This document shows positions 1 to 5,592 of a stretch of 5,974 bases of DNA, in pieces. Both the position numbers and the translations under genes were made by a program. Under the pieces are notes generated by a model. The model was not told the DNA's origin. It ran no database searches and saw nothing but the letters and a program-made list of their open reading frames with translations. This DNA comes from Dysgonamonadaceae bacterium (GTDB lineage: Bacteria; Bacteroidota; Bacteroidia; Bacteroidales; Azobacteroidaceae), in assembly GCA_031256015.1 (NCBI GenBank), contig JAIRRK010000170.1:1-5974 (forward strand), read 5' to 3'. Every line of letters begins with the position of its first letter. The stretch's first letter is position 1.

Positions 1-189
1 GCCAATTCCGGATTGCGTCAAGCGGTTCGGGATTATGCAAGCCGTTATAATTGGAAAATTCATATTCCTCCTTTTGCTTTCACTACCGATAATGCCGCAA
101 TGGTAGCCATGAATGGCTATTTTAAATATTTGGACAAAAAATTTTCTTCGATAGATATTGCTCCTTTTTCGCGAGTAAATATAGAATAG
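1..189 (+). CDS. tsaD: TsaD C-terminal end (tRNA N6-adenosine threonylcarbamoyltransferase), 5' truncated by window edge
   Basis: The open frame enters from the left edge in frame 1 and ends at TAG 187-189, giving the last 62 residues. It opens with ANSGLRQAV and later has FTTDNAAMVAMNGYFKYL. These match the C-terminal part of the TsaD/Gcp/YgjD family: the (A/S)N..LR segment and the (T/C)TDNAAM segment, whose Asp belongs to the metal and nucleotide site. TsaD is the cytoplasmic enzyme that transfers the threonylcarbamoyl group to A37 of ANN-decoding tRNAs. The tail after the TDNAAM motif is of normal length, so the 3' end looks intact; the rest of the gene is outside the window. It lies upstream of the rnf operon on the same strand, separated by 148 bases with no clear terminator hairpin, so some read-through is possible. 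Identification is by motif recognition. Confidence 0.9.
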   Translation, partial: ANSGLRQAVRDYASRYNWKIHIPPFAFTTDNAAMVAMNGYFKYLDKKFSSIDIAPFSRVNIE

Positions 190-337
190 CAAATAAAGTG
201 ATTATTATTTTTATACATAGTTGATTAGATAAACAAACTTAAACGAATTACGGATGAATCGAAACAATTTCCATAAGTTCATTTTTGCTTGAATTCTTGA
301 AAAAAATAATTACTTTTGCTGAAATTGTAATGAGACG
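190..337 (+). other. Intergenic region between tsaD and the rnf operon
   Basis: This is 148 bases of AT-rich DNA with no convincing coding frame, tRNA or strong hairpin. No rho-independent terminator is visible after tsaD. It contains the candidate promoter described separately and a three-codon mini-ORF (ATG 330, AGA, CGG, TGA 339-341) that overlaps the GTG start of the next gene. A short imperfect symmetry around 261-271 (GAAA-CAA-TTTC) is too weak to call an operator. Confidence 0.6.
284..318 (+). promoter_or_regulatory. Candidate Bacteroidota-type promoter for the rnf operon
   Basis: TACTTTTG at 311-318 is an exact match to the -7 consensus TAnnTTTG of the Bacteroidota housekeeping sigma factor, and a C follows it. 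TTTG at 284-287 can serve as the -33 element. The spacer of 23 bases is at the long end of what is reported for this promoter class. Transcription would begin a few bases after 318, leaving a leader of only about 10 to 15 bases before the GTG at 338. It sits in the only gap of any size in the window, which supports the call, but AT-rich DNA yields such matches by chance. Confidence 0.5.
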
Positions 338-763
338 GTGACAAAAGAAGAAAATAAAATAGCATATCAAGGCGAAGTCGTGGAGGTAGAAAACGAACGG
401 ATAAAAGTTCGGATAGTTCAAAAATCGGCCTGTGCGGAATGTCATGCCAAAACGGCTTGCAATTTGTACGATGTGAAAGAAAAAATAGTGGAAATGACGG
501 ATTTTTATCAATCAATCAAAGTGGGAGACACCGTTCGTATTGAAGGAAGTTTTACTATGGGACTAAAAGCGGTTGTTTATGCATTTGTTATTCCGTTGGT
601 TTTGATATTTTCGGTATCCTTTCTTATTCTTTCTTTTTTTCAAAGTGAATTTTTGATAGGATTATCCGTTATGATTACTTTAGTTGTTTATTATTTTGTT
701 TTGTATTTACTGAAAGAGCAATTGAGAAGTAAATTCAAATTTCGTTTAAGTAAGAATTTATAA
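338..763 (+). CDS. rseC: RseC/MucC-family membrane protein, first gene of the rnf operon
   Basis: This 141-residue protein has the RseC/MucC layout. A soluble N-terminal domain (about 1-75) carries a C-x2-C-x5-C motif (C32, C35, C41). Two transmembrane helices follow at about 78-101 and 104-125, then a basic tail. E. coli RseC modulates sigma-E signalling and belongs with the Rsx (Rnf) proteins to the system that keeps SoxR reduced. In Bacteroidota a homolog commonly heads the rnf operon. The cysteines may bind a cofactor or act in thiol redox chemistry, but the role is not settled. The start is GTG 338: an in-frame TGA lies at 320-322, no ATG follows in frame before the conserved region, and the ATG at 330 is in another frame and stops at 339-341. 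No strong Shine-Dalgarno is visible. rnfB follows after 2 bases. Confidence 0.85.
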   Translation: MTKEENKIAYQGEVVEVENERIKVRIVQKSACAECHAKTACNLYDVKEKIVEMTDFYQSIKVGDTVRIEGSFTMGLKAVVYAFVIPLVLIFSVSFLILSFFQSEFLIGLSVMITLVVYYFVLYLLKEQLRSKFKFRLSKNL

Positions 764-765
764 AA

Positions 766-1608
766 ATGAACACGATATTATTGAGCGTTATAATATTAGG
801 AGGAATAGGCTTTTTAGGTGTACTTATCCTTTATTTTGCTTCGAAAAAATTTGAAGTATATGAAGATTCTCGTATCATTCAAATCCAAAATATTCTACCG
901 GCGGCTAATTGCGGTGCTTGCGGATTCCCCGGTTGCAGTGGTTTTGCTGCGGCAACCGTCAAATCAAGCTCGTTAGACGGATTACATTGCCCGGTGGGAG
1001 GCAATGCGGTTATGACTCGAATTGCCGAGACTTTAGGACAAAATGTAAGTCAAGTTATGCAACAAATAGCGGTGGTTCGTTGCAACGGAAGTTGTGAAAA
1101 TCGCCGGAGAATAAATAAATACGATGGAGAAAAAACCTGTTTTATAGCGTCCGGTTTATATGGAGGAGAAACTCCTTGTTCTTTCGGATGTTTGGGTTAC
1201 GGCGACTGTACGAAGGTTTGCTCTTTCGATGCCATTCGTATGAACGACGAAACCCGGCTGCCGGAAATAGACGAGGAAAAATGTACAGCTTGCGGAAAGT
1301 GTATAAAAGCATGTCCCAAACTGCTTATTGAATTACGGAAACAAGGCCCTAAATCCCGACGGATTTATGTAAGTTGCGTAAATAAAGATAAACCGGCAGT
1401 GGCGATGAAAGCCTGTAAAGTATCTTGTATTTCATGTAAAAAGTGCGAAAAAGTTTGTTCCTTTGAAGCAATTATCATAGAAAATAATCTGGCGTATATC
1501 GATGACAATAAATGTCGTCTGTGTAGAAAATGTGTATCGGAATGTCCGAATTATGCAATCAAAGAATTGAATTTCCCTATAAAAAAAGAGAAAGTTGAAA
1601 ACATTTAA
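766..1608 (+). CDS. rnfB: RnfB, iron-sulfur subunit of the Rnf electron transport complex
   Basis: RnfB (280 residues) receives electrons from ferredoxin and passes them into the membrane part of the ion-translocating ferredoxin:NAD+ oxidoreductase. An N-terminal membrane anchor spans about 3-25. Next comes the four-cysteine Fe-S domain (C49, C52, C57, C75, in CGACGFPGC and after). Four ferredoxin-type cysteine sets follow: C138/C142/C148/C152, C173/C176/C179/C183, C221/C224/C227/C231 and C250/C253/C256/C260. Five 4Fe-4S clusters are therefore possible. Five more cysteines (C106, C110, C125, C204, C217) fall outside these sets; as I recall, several are shared by Bacteroides homologs. The long form with multiple ferredoxin domains resembles the Bacteroidota and clostridial type, not the short proteobacterial one. 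The start is ATG 766, 2 bases after the rseC-like gene, in an A-rich context without a strong Shine-Dalgarno. The 3' end overlaps rnfC by 14 bases. Confidence 0.95.
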   Translation: MNTILLSVIILGGIGFLGVLILYFASKKFEVYEDSRIIQIQNILPAANCGACGFPGCSGFAAATVKSSSLDGLHCPVGGNAVMTRIAETLGQNVSQVMQQIAVVRCNGSCENRRRINKYDGEKTCFIASGLYGGETPCSFGCLGYGDCTKVCSFDAIRMNDETRLPEIDEEKCTACGKCIKACPKLLIELRKQGPKSRRIYVSCVNKDKPAVAMKACKVSCISCKKCEKVCSFEAIIIENNLAYIDDNKCRLCRKCVSECPNYAIKELNFPIKKEKVENI

Positions 1609-2917
1609 GATAGGAGGGATACATCCTCCTGAAAATAAAATATCCGGAAATAAGGAAATAAAGAAATTGCCCTTGCCTGAACAAGTGGTTATTCCTTTGA
1701 GTCAATCATTGGGCAGTCCTTCCACTCCATTGGTAAAAAAAGGTGACATGGTGAAAGTCGGAACTTTAATCGCCGAATCATCGGGATTTATCTCGGCTTA
1801 TGTTCATTCTTCCGTTTCCGGAAAAGTAGCGAAAATCGATAAAATAATTGATTCCGGCGGATATGGGAAAGACGCGGTTTTTATCGACGTGATCGGAGAT
1901 GAATGGGAAGAAAATATCGACTTGTCGGAAACACTTGTTGAAGAATGTAATTTAACTTCGGACGAAATAATTTCAAAAATCGAAAAATCGGGAATTGTGG
2001 GCTTGGGAGGAGCTGCTTTTCCGACGAATGTGAAATTAATGTCGGGAAAAGATAAAGTGGATACTCTGATTATTAACGGAACAGAGTGTGAACCGTATTT
2101 AACCGATGACCATTCGTTGATGTTGGAGAAAGGGGCAGAATTACTGGTCGGAATCCGGATTTTGATGAAAGCACTGAATGTTCAAAATGCACTTGTCGGA
2201 ATAGAAAATAATAAAAAAGATGCCATTAAACATCTTGAAGTCTTATCTCGGAAATATCCTTCGATTAAAATAATCCCTTTGAAAGTGAAATATCCTCAAG
2301 GTGGTGAAAAACAATTGATTGACGCATTAACAAACCGACAAGTTCCCGGCGGAAAACTTCCTGCTGACGTGGGAGTTGTTGTGCAAAACATCGGAACCGT
2401 TTTTGCCGTTTATGAAGCGGTACAGAAAAACAAGCCGTTGGTAACACGAATAGTAACAGTAACCGGCAAACGTTTGAAAGACCCGATGGATGTATGGGTT
2501 CGTATAGGAACACCGGTTAAGCAATTGATTGAATTTGCTGGAGGAGTACCGGATGGAACTCGAAAAATCATAGCCGGAGGCCCGATGATGGGAAAAGCCA
2601 TTGTCAATACCGATGTTCCCATAACCAAAGGAATGTCGGGAATATTGTTAATGTCCGAAACCGAATCGATGAGGAAAACTTCTCGCGTTTGTATCCGTTG
2701 TGGTCAATGCGCAAATGTTTGTCCTCTTAAATTAATTCCAAGTTCTTTAATGACATTCGTTGATTTTGAAGAATGGAGTAAAGCTGAAAAATTCAATATA
2801 ACAGATTGTTTGGAATGTGGCTCGTGTTCCTATACTTGTCCTTCCAATCGACCATTATTGGATTACATTCGCGCCGGAAAAGGAAAAGTGAATCAAATTA
2901 TTCGTAACAGAAAATAA
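1595..2917 (+). CDS. rnfC: RnfC, NADH-side flavo-iron-sulfur subunit of the Rnf complex
   Basis: RnfC (440 residues) is the peripheral subunit where NAD+/NADH reacts, related to the 51-kDa flavoprotein of complex I. The N-terminal region begins with the family motif GGIHPPENK and a barrel-sandwich segment (about 25-100). The nucleotide/FMN domain follows, with GLGGAAFPT (136-144) and NGTECEPY (161-168), then an SLBB-like stretch (about 270-350). Two 4Fe-4S motifs are complete: C366/C369/C372/C376 and C405/C408/C411/C415. The protein lacks the long Ala/Lys-rich C-terminal extension of enterobacterial RnfC. The start is TTG 1595: the frame is open only from 1583, no ATG or GTG is available upstream, and the first in-frame ATG would delete the conserved N-terminus. 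The gene therefore starts inside rnfB (14-base overlap). It ends in TAATG, shared with the rnfD start. Confidence 0.95.
   Translation: MKTFKIGGIHPPENKISGNKEIKKLPLPEQVVIPLSQSLGSPSTPLVKKGDMVKVGTLIAESSGFISAYVHSSVSGKVAKIDKIIDSGGYGKDAVFIDVIGDEWEENIDLSETLVEECNLTSDEIISKIEKSGIVGLGGAAFPTNVKLMSGKDKVDTLIINGTECEPYLTDDHSLMLEKGAELLVGIRILMKALNVQNALVGIENNKKDAIKHLEVLSRKYPSIKIIPLKVKYPQGGEKQLIDALTNRQVPGGKLPADVGVVVQNIGTVFAVYEAVQKNKPLVTRIVTVTGKRLKDPMDVWVRIGTPVKQLIEFAGGVPDGTRKIIAGGPMMGKAIVNTDVPITKGMSGILLMSETESMRKTSRVCIRCGQCANVCPLKLIPSSLMTFVDFEEWSKAEKFNITDCLECGSCSYTCPSNRPLLDYIRAGKGKVNQIIRNRK
1611..1631 (+). other. Hairpin at the start of rnfC holding a Shine-Dalgarno-like AGGAGG
   Basis: AGGAGG (1612-1617) and CCTCCT (1625-1630) are perfect inverted arms. 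As RNA the stem can gain a G-U pair inside (1618/1624) and one outside (1611/1631), leaving a 5-base loop. It begins 16 bases after the TTG start of rnfC. The same bases encode the conserved GGIHPP motif, and glycine (GGN) and proline (CCN) codons are complementary by nature, so the hairpin may be only a by-product of coding. No start codon sits at the right distance after AGGAGG. Confidence 0.3.
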
Positions 2918-3879
2918 TGGAAACAAAATTAATAATTTCTCCCTCGCCTCACATACATAGCGGTGATTCGATTGAAAAGAAAATGTATGGAGTATTAATT
3001 GCTCTCATTCCGGCATTTATCGTATCTCTCGTTTTTTTCGGTTTGGGAGCCTTGGTTGTAACACTTGTATCGGTTTTTTCCTGCGTATTATTTGAATATC
3101 TGATACAACGGTTTTTACTAAAAGAAAAAACTTCTATCAGCGACGGTTCCGCCGTGATTACCGGAGTATTATTGGCATTTAATCTTCCTTCGAATCTTCC
3201 GATATGGATCATTATCATAGGAGCTTTGGTTGCCATCGGTATTGGTAAACTGACTTTCGGAGGCTTAGGCCGAAATATTTTTAATCCGGCTTTGGTAGGA
3301 CGGGTCTTCCTTTTAATTTCTTTTCCCGCACAAATGACTGTTTGGCCGGAACCGGGATTTTTCCCGATGACTTATTTGGATGCAACAACGGGTGCCACAA
3401 CATTAAATATGATAGGAAATCATTTCGGTACAATTCCGGATTATACTTCTCTTTTATTGGGAAAAATGAGAGGTAGTTTGGGCGAAGTAAGTGCGGTGGC
3501 CCTTTTATTGGGATTTATTTTTATGCTTCTGCGAAAAATTATTCAATGGTATATTCCCGTATTCATTCTATTAACCGTATTCCTTTTCACCGGAATAATG
3601 AATTGGATTAATCCCGCAGAATATGCTTCTCCTGTTATTCATCTCTTATCGGGCGGATTGCTTTTGGGAGCTGTTTTTATGGCTACCGATTATGTTACTT
3701 CTCCCGTAACCAAAGGAGGAATGATTATTTATGCTGTAGGTATCGGTATAATTACCTCAGTTATCCGTCTTTGGGGAGCTTATCCGGAAGGTGTTTCTTT
3801 TGCCATACTTATAATGAATGCAGTGACTCCTTTATTAAATAATTATGTTAAACCTGAACGATACGGAATACGGAAATAA
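2917..3879 (+). CDS. rnfD: RnfD, flavinylated membrane subunit of the Rnf complex
   Basis: RnfD (320 residues) is an NqrB/RnfD-family integral membrane protein that carries covalent FMN and takes part in coupling electron flow to ion movement. The N-terminal segment LIISPSPHIHSG leads into several hydrophobic helices. Family blocks follow: DGSAVITGVLLAFNLP (about 76-91), GGLGRNIFNPALVGR (about 114-128), DATTGATTL (155-163), ATDYVTSPVTKGG (about 256-268) and a C-terminal PERYG. In DATTGAT, T161 is the expected acceptor of FMN, attached by ApbE through a phosphoester; the Dxx(S/T)GAT pattern is complete. Length is normal for the family. The start ATG 2917 shares one base with the rnfC stop (TAATG), so translation is probably coupled. 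The rnfG start lies 8 bases after the stop. No apbE gene is in the window, so it must be elsewhere. Confidence 0.95.
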   Translation: METKLIISPSPHIHSGDSIEKKMYGVLIALIPAFIVSLVFFGLGALVVTLVSVFSCVLFEYLIQRFLLKEKTSISDGSAVITGVLLAFNLPSNLPIWIIIIGALVAIGIGKLTFGGLGRNIFNPALVGRVFLLISFPAQMTVWPEPGFFPMTYLDATTGATTLNMIGNHFGTIPDYTSLLLGKMRGSLGEVSAVALLLGFIFMLLRKIIQWYIPVFILLTVFLFTGIMNWINPAEYASPVIHLLSGGLLLGAVFMATDYVTSPVTKGGMIIYAVGIGIITSVIRLWGAYPEGVSFAILIMNAVTPLLNNYVKPERYGIRK

Positions 3880-3887
3880 ACAAAAAA

Positions 3888-4550
3888 ATGGCTGAATTGG
3901 AATCGACATTTAAAAATATGTTTTTATCTCTTGTACTTATTTGTATCACTTTCGGAGCAATTTTGGCAGGAGTAAATGAGTTGACAAAAGATCCGATTGC
4001 TTTGGCAAAAAAAACAAAATTGGAAAATGCCATTCGTGACGTTATTTCGGATTTTGATAATGACCCGGTGCTTGAAATGTATAAAAAGGGAATCGCGCCA
4101 AACGATACAATTATAATTTATCCGGCTAAAAAAGGCGACAACCTGATCGGAGCAGCAGTTGAAACGCAAACAATGAGGGGCTTTAGTGGTGAAATAAGAA
4201 TCCTTACCGGATTGGATAACGAAGGAAATATATTAAACTATGCTGTTTTGCATCATGCTGAAACGCCTGGATTGGGAGACAAAATGAATCCTTGGTTCAA
4301 GACGGATAAAAATAATCAGAATATAATCGGGAAAAATCTTTCTCAAAAAACATTGAAATTATCGAAAGACGGAGGAGAAATAGATGCTATTACTGCAGCT
4401 ACGATTACTTCACGGGCTTTTTTAGATGCGGTAAACAAATCATCTTCCGCTTTTTTCGATAAAAGTACCGATGCCGATTCGGGAGCGACAAGCAATGATG
4501 GAACATCCGGTGCTACATCAACTGATGCTGATTCAGGTGCAACTAATTGA
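3888..4550 (+). CDS. rnfG: RnfG, FMN-bearing subunit of the Rnf complex with a repeat tail
   Basis: RnfG (220 residues) is the RnfG/NqrC-type subunit with one membrane anchor (about 10-29) and an FMN-binding domain outside the cytoplasmic membrane face. The domain shows HHAETPGLGDKM (122-133) and the flavinylation site DAITAATITS (166-175), where T172 is the expected FMN acceptor. The usual (S/T)GAT is TAAT here, with the Asp and both threonines kept. After a normal domain end at about 188 comes an acidic Ser/Thr/Gly/Ala tail (about 192-220) with three 9-residue repeats starting at D195, D204 and D213. Each repeat contains a complete DxxSGAT sequence; the candidate acceptors are T201, T210 and T219. 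The tail ends one residue after the third copy. The start ATG 3888 follows an A-rich stretch, 8 bases after rnfD. rnfE begins 14 bases downstream. Confidence 0.95.
   Translation: MAELESTFKNMFLSLVLICITFGAILAGVNELTKDPIALAKKTKLENAIRDVISDFDNDPVLEMYKKGIAPNDTIIIYPAKKGDNLIGAAVETQTMRGFSGEIRILTGLDNEGNILNYAVLHHAETPGLGDKMNPWFKTDKNNQNIIGKNLSQKTLKLSKDGGEIDAITAATITSRAFLDAVNKSSSAFFDKSTDADSGATSNDGTSGATSTDADSGATN
4470..4547 (+). repeat. Three 27-base coding repeats, each encoding DxxSGAT, at the 3' end of rnfG
   Basis: The repeat units are DADSGATSN, DGTSGATST and DADSGATN (last unit one residue short), with an exact 9-residue period at D195, D204 and D213 of RnfG. SGAT is spelled with different codons each time: tcg gga gcg aca, then tcc ggt gct aca, then tca ggt gca act. 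Units 1 and 3, though identical over TDADSGAT, differ at the third base of six of eight codons. This argues against a recent duplication or replication slippage and suggests that the peptide itself is kept. Confidence 0.9.
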
Positions 4551-4564
4551 AAATAAAAAAATAT

Positions 4565-5149
4565 ATGAATGCTGTAAAAATATTAACAAATGGTATCTTG
4601 AAGGAAAATCCGGTTTTCGTACTGCTCTTGGGGATGTGTCCGGTTTTAGGTACGACCACTTCCGCAATAAACGGATTGGCCATGGGATTAGCAACTGCCT
4701 TCGTCTTGGTTTGTTCGAATATGGTGGTATCTTCAATGAAAAACCTGATTCCCGATAAAGTGCGTATACCGGCATTTATTGTTATTATTGCTTCTTTTGT
4801 TACCTTGGTTCAAATGTTAATGGAAGCTTATCTTCCTGCGTTATATGAAAGTCTGGGGCTGTTTATTCCTCTGATTGTCGTAAATTGTATTGTTTTGGGA
4901 AGAGCCGAAGCATTTGCCGCAAAAAATAAATTATTTCCTTCTTTTTTGGATGGATTGGGAATGGGAATGGGATTTGCGTTTGCATTAACAACATTAGGCG
5001 TTGTTCGCGAATTTCTCGGAACCGGGAAGTTTTTCAATATCGAAATTTATTCCGAACAATATGCTTCGCTCATATTTGTCTTAGCTCCCGGAGCATTTAT
5101 TGCCTTGGGTTATTTAATTGCCATTATTAATAAAAAACAAGTATCATGA
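4565..5149 (+). CDS. rnfE: RnfE, integral membrane subunit of the Rnf complex
   Basis: RnfE (194 residues) belongs to the RnfA/RnfE/NqrD/NqrE family of six-helix membrane proteins. With RnfA it forms the paired core that in structures holds an intramembrane iron-sulfur cluster on conserved cysteines. Both expected cysteines are present: C25 in LLLGMCPVLG and C108 in IVVNCIVLGRAEAFA. The helices, the PDKVRIPAFIVIIASFVT segment and the C-terminal LAPGAFIALGYLIAIIN are typical. I chose ATG 4565, because MNAVKILTNGILKENP aligns with known RnfE starts. An in-frame TTG at 4547 overlaps the rnfG stop and would add six lysine-rich residues, which is possible but less likely. The 3' end overlaps the next gene by ATGA (5146-5149). 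In Bacteroides relatives, as I recall, rnfA follows directly; here another gene intervenes. Confidence 0.93.
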   Translation: MNAVKILTNGILKENPVFVLLLGMCPVLGTTTSAINGLAMGLATAFVLVCSNMVVSSMKNLIPDKVRIPAFIVIIASFVTLVQMLMEAYLPALYESLGLFIPLIVVNCIVLGRAEAFAAKNKLFPSFLDGLGMGMGFAFALTTLGVVREFLGTGKFFNIEIYSEQYASLIFVLAPGAFIALGYLIAIINKKQVS

Positions 5150-5592
5150 TTATTGATTCATTAAAAAACTCAGCACGTTACGAATATCTAAATCCTCGTT
5201 TTAAAAGAGCATTTGAGTTTATTAAGTCATTAAATGTAAATACATTCGTTCCGGGAAAAATAGAAATAGACGGAGATCAACTTTTTGTTAATGCATCGGA
5301 CGGAAACATGAAAAAACCGGAAGAAGCACCATTGGAAACTCATATCGAATACATTGATATCCAAGTTCCTTTAAACATTTCAGAAGCTTACGGATGGAAA
5401 GACAGTGTTAAATGTATTTCTGTGACCGAACCGTATAATCCCGAAAAAGACATCGCATTTTATGCAGATAGCCCTTCTACCTATTTTACTTTGGAGCCGG
5501 GCGAATTTGTTATTTTCTTTCCCGAAGATGCACATGCACCTTTCATTGGAGAGGGTCAATTGAAAAAACTGATAGTAAAAGTAAAAATATGA
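5146..5592 (+). CDS. YhcH/YjgK/YiaL (DUF386) family protein, putative sugar anomerase, between rnfE and rnfA
   Basis: This 148-residue protein, with no signal peptide or membrane helix, fits the YhcH/YjgK/YiaL family (cupin-like fold) in length and motifs. It starts MIIDSL, has [11 protein letters not shown] (37-47), the core [11 protein letters not shown] (63-73) and the C-terminal FFPEDAHAP (124-132), ending in KKLIVKVKI. Likely metal ligands are E64, H66 and H130. Family members include EbgC and E. coli YhcH (NanQ), the latter reported to speed anomer conversion of sialic acid, so a cytoplasmic sugar anomerase or isomerase is the best guess; the substrate cannot be read from the sequence. 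No sugar gene is nearby. It is joined by ATGA overlaps to rnfE (5146-5149) and rnfA (5589-5592), so it is translated with the complex. Base and codon use look like those of its neighbours. Confidence 0.88.
   Translation: MIIDSLKNSARYEYLNPRFKRAFEFIKSLNVNTFVPGKIEIDGDQLFVNASDGNMKKPEEAPLETHIEYIDIQVPLNISEAYGWKDSVKCISVTEPYNPEKDIAFYADSPSTYFTLEPGEFVIFFPEDAHAPFIGEGQLKKLIVKVKI

Noticed and set aside
220..235. TTGAT-like half site resembling an FNR/CRP box in the gap before the operon
   Set aside because: Only one half matches; the second half (ATCAA) is absent at the right spacing.
234..241. TAnnTTTG match on the minus strand (CAAACTTA on the + strand)
   Set aside because: It would transcribe antisense into tsaD, and no gene on that strand could use it. 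Single 8-base matches are expected by chance in AT-rich DNA.
248..515. Antisense open frames over the operon promoter and start of the rseC-like gene
   Set aside because: They lie opposite a well-supported gene, have no recognisable domain, and their Phe/His/Ser-rich make-up is what the reverse complement of this AT-rich coding DNA gives. The same applies to the antisense frames inside rnfC, rnfD, rnfG and rnfE.
3353..3366. Short hairpin CGGGA-TTTT-TCCCG inside rnfD
   Set aside because: A 5-bp stem in the middle of a conserved coding segment with no U-tract after it; not a terminator and likely due to chance.
4471..4758. Alternative + frame of 95 codons across the rnfG/rnfE junction
   Set aside because: It overlaps two clear family genes out of frame and has no recognisable domain. 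The same reasoning removes the 62-codon frame at 909-1097 inside rnfB and the 63-codon frame at 5660-5851 inside rnfA.
5146..5592. The YhcH-family gene as a recent mobile insertion
   Set aside because: There are no repeats, transposase, integrase or target duplication around it. Its codon use looks like that of its neighbours and both junctions are exact ATGA overlaps.
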